Positions 50,528 to 60,025 of a DNA stretch of 64,000 nucleotides are shown one piece after another. The position numbers were made by a program, and so were the translations under genes. The stretch comes from CAIUMH01 sp963758555 (GTDB taxonomy: Bacteria > Actinomycetota > Acidimicrobiia > Acidimicrobiales > RAAP-2). Each line of letters starts with the position of its first letter. The first letter of the stretch is position 1. The stretch spans positions 868,001 to 932,000 of the forward strand of contig CAVWVW010000003.1 of NCBI GenBank assembly GCA_963758555.1, given 5' to 3'. The notes beneath the pieces are model-generated. The model saw nothing but the letters and a program-made list of their open reading frames with translations. It was not told the origin of the DNA and ran no database searches.

Positions 50528-50887
50528 TCAGCGCTCGGGCGCGAACTGCCGGTCGCCCACCTGGGTCCACCAGCTCATCTGGACAGAGGCCTGGTCGACG
50601 TCGACAGGAGGGTGGAACTCACCGCTCATCGACTTCTCACGGATGGCGGTCATGACCTCGTCGGGGTCGCCGTCCATCTCGTAGACCACGCAGTAGCGAT
50701 GCGTCTCAGGGGAGAAGCCCCCAGCCCGGCCGGTCTCGGTGACCTTGAGCTGGGTCCGTTGGGCGGAGATCATGCCGGGCACCGAGAGGATCTCAGGGAT
50801 GTGGAACTTCTCGTACCACTCGTCGTAGGCCTCTTCGTGGCCCTCCAACGGGTTGGTGTACACCATGTAGAACAGCCGATCACCCAT
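50528..50887 (-). CDS. Dimeric alpha/beta-barrel protein (EthD-like)
   Basis: 119 residues. MGDRLFYMVYTNPLEGHEEAYDEWYEKFHIPEILSVPGMISAQRTQL is typical of small EthD/DUF4286-like ferredoxin-fold proteins that act as dimers in catabolic clusters. A Trp-rich end (SVQMSWWTQVGDRQFAPER) follows. The start ATG 50887 has AGGAGAT upstream. It converges on the acyl-CoA dehydrogenase. Function unknown; a support role in degradation of the same substrate is inference. Confidence 0.7.
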   Translation of the reverse strand: MGDRLFYMVYTNPLEGHEEAYDEWYEKFHIPEILSVPGMISAQRTQLKVTETGRAGGFSPETHRYCVVYEMDGDPDEVMTAIREKSMSGEFHPPVDVDQASVQMSWWTQVGDRQFAPER

Positions 50888-51086
50888 CGTCGCTTCATCT
50901 CCTGCTCGTCCGATTGAAGCGCTCGAGAAAGCTCGTGCGCCGGGACCATCATGGTCGTGCGCACGGGCGTGACGCGCGCTCAGCGTCGACAGCCCTTGTG
51001 CTGAGGCTCCTCGGGCAAGGGCCTGCACGGCGCACAGGCCCAGCCCATAAAGATGGCGTCTGTCCTGGCACGGAAGGCAGAGAGCC

Positions 51087-51732
51087 ATGAGCAACCTCCA
51101 GATCATCATCGGCAGCACGAGGGAGACCCGAGCCGCCGACCACGTCGTCCCTTGGCTCACCCAACGGAGCTCAAGAGCACGGAGCCTTCGACGTCGAGGT
51201 CCTCGATCTGCGCGACTGGCCGCTTCCGATGTTCGCCGAGCACTTCGGCACGATCGGCGATCCGAGGGACCCGACCTACTCAGAGCCCATGGTGAAGGCC
51301 TGGAACCGGAAGATCGCTGAGGCCGATGCCTACCTCGTCATGACGCCTGAGTACAACCACTCCATCCCAGGTGTCTTGAAGAACGCCATCGACAGCGTGT
51401 TCTTCTCTTTCGCCCTGCGCAACAAGCCCTTAGCGGCGGTGGGCTACAGCGGCGGGGTCTCAGGCGCGACGAGAGCGATCGAGCACCTCGCACAGATCGC
51501 CATCGAAGCCGACATGGTGCCGCTCCGCAGCTCAGTGATCATCCCGTTCCTCAGCGAGGCGTTCGACGACCAGGATCAGCCGACGAGCCCGGTCACGGAC
51601 ATCGCGCTCCAGATCACCCTCGATGATCTCGCCTGGTGGTCCCACGCACTCGAGGCTGCCCGCGCCAAGGGCGAGCTGTTGCCAGCGACCATCCGGATGC
51701 GGGCCGCCCGAGCCGCTCTCATCGAGGAGTGA
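51087..51732 (+). pseudogene. NAD(P)H-dependent FMN reductase (one frameshift)
   Basis: Flavodoxin-fold reductase, about 214 residues when corrected. ATG 51087 gives MSNLQIIIGSTRETRAADHVVPWLTQR with the FMN-phosphate loop GSTRETR. An extra A near 51168 shifts the frame. The rest continues as FDVEVLDLRDWPLPMFAEHFG and VMTPEYNHSIPGVLKNAIDSV, the second FMN motif, plus AAVGYSGGVSGATRAIEHL. Such enzymes supply reduced flavin or reduce quinones and nitro/azo compounds. The partner is not evident. Confidence 0.8.
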
Positions 51733-51927
51733 ACCCATACGAGCGAGCTGCTCCCCTCTGACCAAGGGAACAGAGCTCGAAGGATTCGAGGACATCTGCC
51801 CCGTGTCTCGGTGCTGTGGTGCCGCCTTGGCTGCGGAGCCTGGACCATCGACGTTCATCCAAGCTGGTCATAGGCTTGATGCGGTGGCACCAAGATACCT
51901 TGTGGCCACTCCTTGAGAAGTGGTGGC

Positions 51928-52940
51928 TCACGCAGGTGCCACTCGAATCGAGTCGATGATCGCCCGAGGGACGAGCCCGTCGCCAGCGAGTCCGAGCCAG
52001 AGCACCACAGGATGGCCCTCACCCGGAACGCTGAGGGTTGCCACCATGACGCCACCGGTCTGACTCGATCGGGAGATGTGGAGCGTCAGGCCATTGACCG
52101 TCAAGGTCCGCGCGCGAGCGTGGGGTCAGGCGTTGCGTCGCCAGAATATCGACCCGAGAACAGGTCGAGTCCCTGCTGTGCGGCAAGGTCCGATGCTCGA
52201 GAGCCGGGGGCCGGACAGCTCGGAGAGATTCGCGTCTGGGCGCTCGAGAGCCACAAAACGTCCGCGTCGACCGCAAGCCAGCAGAACCCCACGTTGCGCG
52301 TTCTCTGGGTCGTCCATGAGCGAGGGACCTGAAAGGTGACGCCACCGAAGCTCACCGAACTCCAGCTCGCAGGTGCGCGTGTCGGGGAGGCGGACGCGGT
52401 GACGACAGCCAGCGGCGAATTCGTGAGCGTCTCCAAGACCCGGAGCGCCTGGGGACCTTGGGCACCTAGCTCGAACCCCTTGGCAGGAACGAAGAACGTC
52501 GCATCATCGGGCTCGTTGGCTGCCGCGGCCTCAACCGTGATGCCATTGACCGTCTGGGTCCTCGTGAGGGGGAGGAGCTCGGTCTTCGCCAGGTCTTCGA
52601 ACCAGACCTCGTTCTCGGCCGGACAGGCCTTCTGACCGGCAACGGTCGACGTCTTGCCCAAGTAGACAGAGCCATGAGCCGGACCGCACGCATAGCCGCC
52701 ATCTTTTGAGATGGACCACGATCGCGGGACCTCGATTTGGACGTTGCCGTAGGGCACGGGAACCCAGCCCGGCCTCTCAGAGGTGACAACAACCGGGAGC
52801 GGAGAAGACGTTCGTGCTGTCGTGGTCGGTGGCGCTGAGGCAGCGCTGTTGCAGGCTGCGGCCACCAACGCGACCACGGCGGCGGCGACCGCTGCAGTCC
52901 TCCGAGCTCGGGACCGGCTCTCCTTCGAGCGAGCGCGCAC
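51928..52940 (-). pseudogene. Lipoprotein with two W-V-G-P-W repeat domains, copy 2 (one frameshift)
   Basis: Secreted lipoprotein, about 337 residues when corrected, paralogous to the gene just upstream. From GTG 52940 an Arg-rich start leads to a hydrophobic stretch and lipobox VALVAAAC. Two related beta domains follow, each opening WxxVxxGxxxxxVPRSWS/T (GWVPVPYGNVQIEVPRSWS and SWSSVSFGGVTFQVPRSWT). A shift near 52112 truncates the second domain; the corrected tail TLTVNGLTLHISRSSQ...IIDSIRVAP matches the paralogue and stops at 51928. It is last in the sigma-factor operon and starts four bases after its neighbour's stop. Confidence 0.7.
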
Positions 52941-52944
52941 CTTG

Positions 52945-53986
52945 CTAGCTCTCCGCTCGCGAGAGCTCAATTGAGTCGAGGATCGTCCGAGCCACTTCGC
53001 CGTTGCCAGGGAGACCGAGCTCCACCACCGTGGGGCTTGGGTGGCCTGGAACGTCGATCGAGGTGGTGAGGACGTGGCCGATCTCGCTGCTCGGAAGCAC
53101 GTGGAGCGTGAGGCCATTGATCGTGATCAAAAGAGTGGCCTTCCCGCCTTCAAAGCTTGCGGTCTGTCGTCCAGAGAGGATCGCGGCACTTGGCACGCTG
53201 AGTGCCTGGTGCCCGACGGCGATGCCTATGGCTGGACAGCTGATGGCGTAGGTCTCATCTGCGTGGAGGAGATAGACGGTCGAGGGCATCATCCCCTCAC
53301 AGAAGAAGCCCGCGTGGGTGACGGTCCAGCTCGGAGGCACGGCCATGGAGATGCCGCCAGCGTTGACCTTCTTCCAGGCCTTGGGCGTCGCACTGAGCGG
53401 TGCCGTTGACGTGACGAGGGCGAGAGGCGAGTGCGTGAGCGTTGCAAGAACCTGCCGTGCCTTGGGACCGCGCCCCTTGATCTCCACGCCGAGGCTCGGC
53501 GCGAGGTACTCGACGCTGACGCTGTTGAGCGAACCGTTCGACAGAGGATGGATCACCTTGTCGACAGCGATGCCGTTGACCTCGATCGAGCCAGTGCTCG
53601 GATGGGGCACTCCTGGGCTCAACGAGCTCACGAGCACCTCGTTGCTTGAAGCCCCTAGGCACACATCCCCGTCCGGCAAGCGAAGGGTTCGCGCACCCAG
53701 AAACACCGTGCCGTGTTCGTCTACGTCTCCGCAGTATGGGATATCGCTTTGGGTGACGGACCAGTCGCGAGGAATCGAGAACTGAGCATCGCCGAAGGTC
53801 ACCGGCGTCCAACCTCGAGGAGTCGCTGAGGTCTTGACTGCAAGAGGTGTCTTGGCTGCCGTGGCGGAGCTTGTTGAACCTGTGCTTCCGCACGCGCCGA
53901 GCACTGAGATTGCGGTTGCGAGGCCGACCCCGATCAGGACGTTCCGGCCGAGCGCGGCCGAGGTGGAGGGAGCGACGACGTCTCAC
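52945..53986 (-). pseudogene. Lipoprotein with two W-V-G-P-W repeat domains, copy 1 (one frameshift in the signal peptide)
   Basis: Secreted lipoprotein of about 346 residues. GTG 53986 gives VRRRRSLHLGR, then a shift near 53945 leads to NVLIGVGLATAISVLGAC, a type II signal with lipobox LGAC. The mature part has two repeats beginning GWTPVTFGDAQFSIPRDWS and AWKKVNAGGISMAVPPSWT, each about 150 residues with paired cysteines. The end LHVLPSSEIG...ILDSIELSRAES matches the frame-corrected end of copy 2. It starts four bases after the membrane protein stop. No known family was recognised. Confidence 0.7.
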
Positions 53987-53990
53987 CTGA

Positions 53991-54677
53991 TCAACCCTCC
54001 GTGAGCTCGAGAGAAGTGAGGTTGAGGTGGTATCGGGCCCCTGACGCAGCGGTGAGGGTGACCGTGTCTCCCTGATGCGAGGTGACCTTCAGCTCTCCAA
54101 CTCGGCCCTGTGTGACGAACCGGTAGGTAGCTCCATCCGCCGAGACGTAGAGGACACCCTTGGCTCGGGTTCCGAGCTTCGAGACAGGGAGGATCTGGCC
54201 TTGCTGTGCACTCTGGAACTGAGCCTGCCGAGCGAAGATCCAGAGGCTGGTTGGTTCCGACTTTGGGGAGGCGGCGCCTTGTCCGGCGAGTCCGCCAAAG
54301 GTGCCACTTGGAGCACCGTTCAGCCGGTTCGCTCCACCGCTCGTGATTGAAGCAGCTGAACCCCGCGGGCACAGCGCAGCACCGCAGACCAGCTGCTGCG
54401 CCTGAGCGGCTGTGAGCTGGGTCCGGGGAACGAGGGTGGAAGATCCCGGAACCACCAGGGCTGCGACCACCCCGATCACCACGAGACCTGCCACCAACGA
54501 CGACAGCGCAAGGACGCGCCGTCGGTGTCGTTGCTTGGCAGGTGGAGCACTGGAAACCTCGCTCTGCGCATGGATCGGGAAGACGGGCGTCCCGACCGGC
54601 CTGTCTGGCACCGCCAGCTCCGCGGCGCGAGACAACACGCGCGTGAGGCGCTCTTCGACGACGGAGAGATCGCTCAC
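53991..54677 (-). CDS. Membrane protein, probable anti-sigma partner
   Basis: 228 residues. A cytosolic N-terminus (MSDLSVVEERLTRVLSRAAELAV...) and a basic stretch KQRHRRR precede one transmembrane helix (VLALSSLVAGLVVIGVVAALVV, about 53-74). The outer part is Gly/Ser-rich, then a beta domain (GVLYVSADGATYRFVTQGRVGELKVTSHQGDTVTLTAASGARYHLNLTSLEL). Its GTG overlaps the sigma-factor stop by three bases. Coupling to an ECF sigma gene suggests an anti-sigma or sensor role, but no zinc HxxxCxxC motif is present and the family is not recognised. Confidence 0.68.
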   Translation of the reverse strand: MSDLSVVEERLTRVLSRAAELAVPDRPVGTPVFPIHAQSEVSSAPPAKQRHRRRVLALSSLVAGLVVIGVVAALVVPGSSTLVPRTQLTAAQAQQLVCGAALCPRGSAASITSGGANRLNGAPSGTFGGLAGQGAASPKSEPTSLWIFARQAQFQSAQQGQILPVSKLGTRAKGVLYVSADGATYRFVTQGRVGELKVTSHQGDTVTLTAASGARYHLNLTSLELTEG

Positions 54678-55165
54678 GTGACCATCTCCTTCAGACGCCC
54701 GAGGCCACGATGAATGTGCGATTTGACCGTCCCGACTGGGACCTCCATGACCAGGGCGATCTCAGCCAGAGGCAGATCGGCGTAGTAGCGCAGGATGAGG
54801 GCGCGTCGCTGGTGCTCAGGGAGCGAGCAGACGATCTCCCAGGTCTCGTCGAGCTCGGGATCGTCGAACTCGAGGACGGGCTCGGGTTGGTAGCGCACCT
54901 CGGTGGCAGCTCGTCGACTCTCATCGATGATCTGGTTGACCACCATGCGACGCAGATAAGACCAGGTCGAGAGCGGCGGAGGGTCGACGCGCTGGTAGCG
55001 AACGAACACCTCATGGACGACGTCTTCAGCTTGCTCCTTGGAGCCGGTCATCAGCCAGGCCAGGCGAAGGAGAGCCGTGGCGTGCTCACGGTAGGCCGCT
55101 TCGAACGCGGCGCCGCTGTCGATGGCCACGTTCCCCACGCTAACTAGACGTGTGGGAGCACTCAT
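54674..55165 (-). CDS. ECF sigma factor (SigE-like family)
   Basis: 163 residues. Region 2 is in AAFEAAYREHATALLRLAWLMTGSKEQAEDVVHEVFVRY, and region 4 in LPEHQRRALILRYYADLPLAEIALVMEVPVGTVKSHIHRGLGRLKEMV, with a short linker, as in group-SigE ECF factors. The start MSAPTRLVSVGNVAID at 55165 is chosen; a GTG shortly after it is an alternative. It is coupled to the downstream membrane protein and two lipoproteins, which it probably controls. A lipoprotein gene lies 28 bases upstream on the same strand. Confidence 0.83.
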   Translation of the reverse strand: MSAPTRLVSVGNVAIDSGAAFEAAYREHATALLRLAWLMTGSKEQAEDVVHEVFVRYQRVDPPPLSTWSYLRRMVVNQIIDESRRAATEVRYQPEPVLEFDDPELDETWEIVCSLPEHQRRALILRYYADLPLAEIALVMEVPVGTVKSHIHRGLGRLKEMVT

Positions 55166-55193
55166 GGGTTGCAGCGATCTCATCGGAGAAGCA

Positions 55194-55802
55194 TCAGCTG
55201 CGTGGCAAGGGTTGGAGGTCGATGGATGCCGGCTGCGGGTAGACCGTTCCGTGCGGCGCCCCGATCCAGACGATCTTGGTTTGGTAGCGGCCAACAGGGA
55301 GGCCTGGGTTGTTGCCGTCGGGGAGACACGTCGGAGCCGAAGGATGATCGACTCCCTGGACAGTCACGGGAAGACAGTTCGAAGACGTGGTCTGGATCGT
55401 GACGTCGAAGCGCGTGAGGCCCGGTTCGAGCCACTGATCTGGTCCGCAGGCCTCGGCGGTGAAGGCAGGCTCGAACGAGACGTGCCGGTTCGTGAGGCCC
55501 ACCGCCAGTCCGGGGTCCTCCATGCACTTGTGCTCTGCGATCTTCACAGGGCCTTCGCTGGCGTTCTTGAACACGACGACAGCGTGGATGGGATCACCGG
55601 TGACGTACGCCCCATGAGGGAGCTGGAGTTGCACCGAGAGAGGTGTCCCTGGCTTCACCGTCGAAGTGGTCGTTGGTTGTGTCGTGGTCGGTCCTGTGGA
55701 GCACGCTGCACACATCAGGCCGGTGCCAACAGCGAGGGCAGGGAGCCATGACCGAATCCACGACTGCTTGTCATGGCCACCCTGTCCGATCGAGCCCCTC
55801 AT
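55194..55802 (-). CDS. Secreted lipoprotein of unknown function
   Basis: About 202 residues. Positively charged start, hydrophobic stretch WLPALAVGTGLMCAAC ending in a lipobox, then a Thr-rich linker (STGPTTTQPTTTSTVKPG). The mature part (LSVQLQLPHGAYVTGDPIHAVVVFKNASEGPVKIAEHKCMEDPGL) has an Ig-like/DUF-type beta pattern with several cysteines. The alternative GTG start at 55817 adds five residues. It lies directly upstream of the ECF sigma gene, so it may be part of the same operon. Confidence 0.72.
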   Translation of the reverse strand: MRGSIGQGGHDKQSWIRSWLPALAVGTGLMCAACSTGPTTTQPTTTSTVKPGTPLSVQLQLPHGAYVTGDPIHAVVVFKNASEGPVKIAEHKCMEDPGLAVGLTNRHVSFEPAFTAEACGPDQWLEPGLTRFDVTIQTTSSNCLPVTVQGVDHPSAPTCLPDGNNPGLPVGRYQTKIVWIGAPHGTVYPQPASIDLQPLPRS

Positions 55803-55976
55803 AATCACTAGACGCACGCCGAGGCCAGAAGGTTGCAGAGCCTCCCCTCGGGTGAGGGTGGCAGGGCTACCGGGTGTGCGCTCCCATGACGACGGGTCGG
55901 GGCTTCGGTAGATGGGACGTGGGGAGGGTCGGACTCGACCCGATCACTGGTGTGGTGTCGGCCTCTCTGAGGTTTC

Positions 55977-58271
55977 TTACTGCTCCGACAAGATCGCCTC
56001 GACCTCGGCGGCCGGATCCCGCACGATTGGCCCGAAGGCCTCGATCAGCGCATGGTGGATCACGCCTCGAAACCGGAACGGCGCCTCGTAGCCCTCGCCC
56101 ACGGCAGGACCCCACTCGTACCCGCAGGTCACACCGACACCGGTGCCACTGAAGCTCGACGGCGTGAAGCGCGCGATCGCTCCGCTCGCGACCTGCGCGC
56201 CGTCGATGGAAAGCGTTGCCGTGCCTCCCAGAAGCTGATCTTTCTCGAAGCGGAAGCTCACCACGTGGCGGCCGGCGCTCAGGGTCTCCTCGCTCGAGAG
56301 GACGTGGCGCTCGGCGCCGTAGAGGTTGTGGACGTAGCGAGGTCGACCGTCGAGCACGTGGAGCGAGAAGCCACCGAGCGCTGAGCCCAACGCCAAGAGC
56401 ACGCCGTCGGTCTCGCCGCTCTCGGGGACTTCGATCTCAACGGCAAGGGTGTGGGACCGGTTCCGTACGTTGGCGGCCACGGTCTCTGGTACCGGCGCCC
56501 CGCCGGGGAAGTACCGGAACCGATCGCGTGCTCTGCGGCGATCTGGCTTCGGGTGCACGAGCGCCCAGAGCACCCGGTTGTCGAGGGGGAGGACGTCGTT
56601 CCGAGCCGCCTCCTCCCACCACAGCGCGATCAGCTCGGCGAGGAACTCGGGGTGCTCTGCGCTCAGATCTCGAGTCTCGGAGACGTCCTCGGCCACGTGG
56701 TAGAGCTCCCAGACGTCGTCATCGAAGGGATCATTCGGGTTCTGCTCGTCGTAGAGCGGGCCGACTGGGTGGAAGGTGACCGCCTTCCACCCTCGGTGGT
56801 AGATGCCACGAGAGCCGAACATCTCGAAGTACTGCGTCTCGTGACGCTCTGGTGCCGCGCCACCGCCCTCGGGCAGGAGGTAGGCGAAGCTGATGCCGTC
56901 GAGTGAGCTCTGCGCGACGTCATCGATCGCCTCGGGAGCCTCGGTGCCGACCAGCTCCAAGACGGTGGGCAGCACGTCGATGGCGTGGGTGAACTGGTGA
57001 CGGATCGCGCCAGGCTCGAAGCCACCTCGTGGCCACGAGACGATGCACGGGTCGGCGACGCCCCCTTGGTGCACCTCGCGCTTCCAACGACGGAAAGGGG
57101 TGTTGCCCGCCATCGTCCAGCCCCACGGGTAGTTGTTGTGCGTGAAGGCACCCCCTATCTCGTCGAGGCGCTCATGCATCTCGGCTGTCGAGGCGGGGTC
57201 GAAGTTGATCATGCGCACGTCGTTGATCGAGCCCTCGGCTCCTCCCTCCGCGCTCGCCCCGTTGTCGGAGACCACGATGACCAAGGTGTTCTCACGCTCG
57301 CCGAGATCGCCGATGAATGAGAGGATCCGCCCGATTTGCTCATCGGCGTGCGACAAGAAGGCCGCGTAGACCTCCATGAAGCGGGCAGCGACACGCTTGG
57401 CTTCCACGCTCAGCTCGTCCCACGCCGGGACCCATGCCGGTCGTTCGCTGAGCACGGTCCCTTGAGCGATGACCCCGGTGGCGAGCTGCCGAGCGAAGGT
57501 GGCTTCCCGCCACGCATCCCACCCTCCATCGAAGTGGCCACGGTAGTGATCGAACCAGCGCTCAGGGGGCTGATGGGGGGAGTGGCAGGCACCCGTCGCC
57601 ACGTAGAGGAGGAACGGTCGCTCCTCATCGACGGCTCGGAGGTCACCGAGGAACTCGATCGCTCGATCGGCCAGGTCGTCAGTCAGGTGATAGCCGTCAG
57701 AGGGCGTCCGGGGAGGTCGAACAGCATGGTTGTCATGGAAGAGGGCGGGGACGAGCTGGTGGGTCTCGCCCCCGTGGAACCCGTACCAGCGGTCGAAGCC
57801 TCGAGCCAGGGGCCACGTCGCCCTCGAGCTGGCCATGTTGGTCTCATCCTCAGGGGTGAGGTGCCACTTGCCGACGGCGTACGACGCCCATCCTTGGGCG
57901 CGGAGGATCTCGGAGAGGTACCCGTTTTCTCTCGGCGGCTTGCCCCAGTAGCCGGGGAAGCCCACGGCGAGGTCGGCGACGCGACCCATGCCGCTTCGAT
58001 GGTGGTTGCGACCGGTGAGCAAGCACGCACGAGTGGGGGAGCAGAGCGAGGTCGTGTGGAAACTCCCCAGACGGATGCCTTCGGCTGCCAGCTGATCGAA
58101 GATCGGTGTCTCGATGTCGGAGCCGTAACAGCCGAGCTGGGCAAAGCCGACGTCATCGAGCACGACCAGCACGACGTTGGGCGCTGCGTCGGGGGCCGCG
58201 GGCTCTTCGGGCCACCACGGCTCTGAGGTCCGCCAGTCACGACCGATCGTGCCTTTGAATCGCTGGGGCAT
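55977..58271 (-). CDS. Arylsulfatase
   Basis: 764-residue type I sulfatase. The formylglycine motif CSPTR has its Cys at residue 77 in HTTSLCSPTRACLLTGR, preceded by the metal aspartates of NVVLVVLDDVGFAQLGCYG. GKWHLTPEDE and VSDNGASAEGGAEGS carry further metal and sulfate ligands. The C-terminal part is a long beta domain. No signal peptide is evident, so it appears cytosolic or is exported unconventionally. ATG 58271 follows GAGAGGAGAGGG. No formylglycine-generating enzyme is in this window. It resembles large bacterial arylsulfatases of the AtsA type. Confidence 0.92.
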   Translation of the reverse strand: MPQRFKGTIGRDWRTSEPWWPEEPAAPDAAPNVVLVVLDDVGFAQLGCYGSDIETPIFDQLAAEGIRLGSFHTTSLCSPTRACLLTGRNHHRSGMGRVADLAVGFPGYWGKPPRENGYLSEILRAQGWASYAVGKWHLTPEDETNMASSRATWPLARGFDRWYGFHGGETHQLVPALFHDNHAVRPPRTPSDGYHLTDDLADRAIEFLGDLRAVDEERPFLLYVATGACHSPHQPPERWFDHYRGHFDGGWDAWREATFARQLATGVIAQGTVLSERPAWVPAWDELSVEAKRVAARFMEVYAAFLSHADEQIGRILSFIGDLGERENTLVIVVSDNGASAEGGAEGSINDVRMINFDPASTAEMHERLDEIGGAFTHNNYPWGWTMAGNTPFRRWKREVHQGGVADPCIVSWPRGGFEPGAIRHQFTHAIDVLPTVLELVGTEAPEAIDDVAQSSLDGISFAYLLPEGGGAAPERHETQYFEMFGSRGIYHRGWKAVTFHPVGPLYDEQNPNDPFDDDVWELYHVAEDVSETRDLSAEHPEFLAELIALWWEEAARNDVLPLDNRVLWALVHPKPDRRRARDRFRYFPGGAPVPETVAANVRNRSHTLAVEIEVPESGETDGVLLALGSALGGFSLHVLDGRPRYVHNLYGAERHVLSSEETLSAGRHVVSFRFEKDQLLGGTATLSIDGAQVASGAIARFTPSSFSGTGVGVTCGYEWGPAVGEGYEAPFRFRGVIHHALIEAFGPIVRDPAAEVEAILSEQ

Positions 58272-58358
58272 CACCCTCTCCTCTCGCGGCTCGACCGAGC
58301 GCCACTCATCTTGCCAAGCATGTTCGTCTCAAGGTGGAGGAGGAGAGAGGGGGGTCGG

Positions 58359-58364
58359 TAGGTT
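58359..58364 (+). promoter_or_regulatory. -10 box of leaderless membrane-protein promoter
   Basis: TAGGTT, then AGGGCG, then GTG 58371. Confidence 0.5.
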
Positions 58365-58370
58365 AGGGCG

Positions 58371-59408
58371 GTGGCAGACGAGCCGGTCATCGAGGGGCAC
58401 CTCGAGAGCCGAGCGTGGTGGCGTTACGTCATCGGTGTCGGGTTCGGCGTGCTCGTGCTGGTGCTCCTCTTCACGAGACGTGGTGACTTCACCTCAGCGA
58501 TCCGACAGGTCCGAGACGCTGACGTGAGCTGGTTGTTGGCCGCCGTGGTCGTCCAGGCCAGCTCGCTGTGGCTCTTCACTGAGCTCCAGCACCACCTCTT
58601 GCGCGTGGCGCGCACGCCGCTGGGGCGTCCCTCGCTGTTCGCCCTGACGCTCGCCAACGACGCCATCTCGAACACCGTTCCAGGTGAGCCAGCCGTGTCG
58701 AGCGCCTATCGCTATCGTTTCTATCGACATCGCGGGGCTTCCGCCGCCTCGGCTGGGTGGACGATCTTCACCACCCTCATCTCGCTGGCCATGGGCATGG
58801 CCTTGCTGGTGCTCCTCGGCGTCCTGGTCGCGCTGGCCTCGAGTTCCTCGATCACAGGAGCCGGAGCGGCGTTGGTGGCGCTGTGCATCGTCGCCGCCTC
58901 GATGGCCTTGCTGATGAGGCGCGATCTCCTTCTCAGAGGAGCTCGGAGGATCGTCTCGTCGATGGCGCGGCGTCTCGGGCACCCGAAGGAGGCAACCGCT
59001 CGGCGCATCGAGGGCGCGCTCGAGAGGATGAACGACATCCCGCACTCCTTCTCCGGGCTGCTGAGCGTGGCGGCTCTGGGTCTGGCCGTCTGGGGGACCA
59101 CCTTTCTCTGCCTCGTGTGCTCCTTCAAGGCTGTCGGTGCCCCCATCCCGTGGAGCGGGGTGCTGCTCGCGTTCGGCGTGGCGCAGATCGTGGGCTCGAT
59201 CCCATTGATCCCTGGCGGTATCGGGATCGTCGAAGGCAGCCTCTCCGTCGTGCTGGTTGCCTACGGCACGGCGCGCTCTTCGGCTCTCGCCGTCGCGCTG
59301 ACCTATCGACTCGTCAACTTCTGGCTGTGCGTGATCATCGGTTGGATCGTCGTCGCCGTCCTCGCGAGCCGACGTCGGCAGCCAGAGCCAAGCGAGGCGG
59401 CGGGATGA
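58371..59408 (+). CDS. Flippase-like membrane protein (YbhN/AglD, lysylphosphatidylglycerol synthase TM family)
   Basis: 345 residues with about eight hydrophobic helices. YVIGVGFGVLVLVLLF, LLAAVVVQASSLWLFTEL, SNTVPGEPAVSSAYRYRFYRHRGASAASAGW and the ending GSIPLIPGGIGIVEGSLSVVLVAYG with RLVNFWLCVIIGWIVVAVL are typical of the UPF0104/LPG_synthase_TM family. The PGGIGIVE box is the best signature. Members move lipid-linked intermediates or resemble MprF without the synthase. The substrate is unknown. Leaderless GTG start. It is divergent from the sulfatase. Confidence 0.85.
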   Translation: MADEPVIEGHLESRAWWRYVIGVGFGVLVLVLLFTRRGDFTSAIRQVRDADVSWLLAAVVVQASSLWLFTELQHHLLRVARTPLGRPSLFALTLANDAISNTVPGEPAVSSAYRYRFYRHRGASAASAGWTIFTTLISLAMGMALLVLLGVLVALASSSSITGAGAALVALCIVAASMALLMRRDLLLRGARRIVSSMARRLGHPKEATARRIEGALERMNDIPHSFSGLLSVAALGLAVWGTTFLCLVCSFKAVGAPIPWSGVLLAFGVAQIVGSIPLIPGGIGIVEGSLSVVLVAYGTARSSALAVALTYRLVNFWLCVIIGWIVVAVLASRRRQPEPSEAAG

Positions 59409-59620
59409 GGGCTGAGCCGGACTGATTCGCGGGCGGGACACCGCAGTGATCGCGGCACCAAGGTGGGTGCCCGAGCATTCCTCACCGGTACCGGTCCAGC
59501 GGCCTTCGGTGCGAGCGCTTGCTCAACGCTTCCCCTTTGGTTCTGTTCTGCCACTTCTGGCAGATCCCTGCGCTGGCGTGCGCTGGCTTCTCGCTGCTGG
59601 CGATCGACGAGAGAGGGTTG

Positions 59621-60025
59621 CTACGCCTGCTCCACGCGGATCCGATTCCCCGCCGGGTCGCGAACGGCGGCGTCGCGGACACCCCATGGCTGGGTGGCGG
59701 GTTCTTGCAGGACTTCGACGCCAGGCGTGCTCGCGATCTTCTCGAAGCTGGCGTCGAGGTCCTCGCAGCTGAAGTGGACCGGATAGAGCTCACCTTTGGC
59801 GAGCAGCGCGGCGAGCGCGTCGCCATCCTCTTGCGATCGACCTCCGTGCGGCTGCGACAGGACGATCCCGATCGTCGGCTGGGTCTCTGAGGTCAGCGTT
59901 ACCCAACGGAAGCCACCGTTCGAGACGTCTTGGGTCACGGTGAGCCCAAGGGCGTCCCGATAGAAGGCGAGCGCTGCCTCGGGGTCGTCAACGGTGATGT
60001 GCACGGTGCTGAGTGAAACGGTCAT
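59621..60025 (-). CDS. VOC-family (glyoxalase/dioxygenase-like) protein
   Basis: 134-residue vicinal-oxygen-chelate domain. TVHITVDDPEAALAFYRDALGLTV and the second half (YPVHFSCEDLDASFEKI...EPATQPWGVRDAAVRDPAGNRIRVEQ) form the paired beta-alpha-beta-beta-beta modules. The His of HITV and the late Glu (RVEQ) are candidate metal ligands. It could be a lyase, a dioxygenase or a resistance protein. It is the second gene of an AraC-VOC operon, with an ATGA overlap. Confidence 0.85.
   Translation of the reverse strand: MTVSLSTVHITVDDPEAALAFYRDALGLTVTQDVSNGGFRWVTLTSETQPTIGIVLSQPHGGRSQEDGDALAALLAKGELYPVHFSCEDLDASFEKIASTPGVEVLQEPATQPWGVRDAAVRDPAGNRIRVEQA

Noticed and set aside
52101..52115. Genuine early stop separating the two lipoprotein paralogues in length
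   Set aside because: The paralogous C-terminus continues in another frame right after 52112 and aligns with copy 1 to the end.
59409..59620. Small gene or RNA between the flippase-like and VOC genes
   Set aside because: No frame shows sensible composition and no RNA motif was found; it is treated as plain intergenic DNA.
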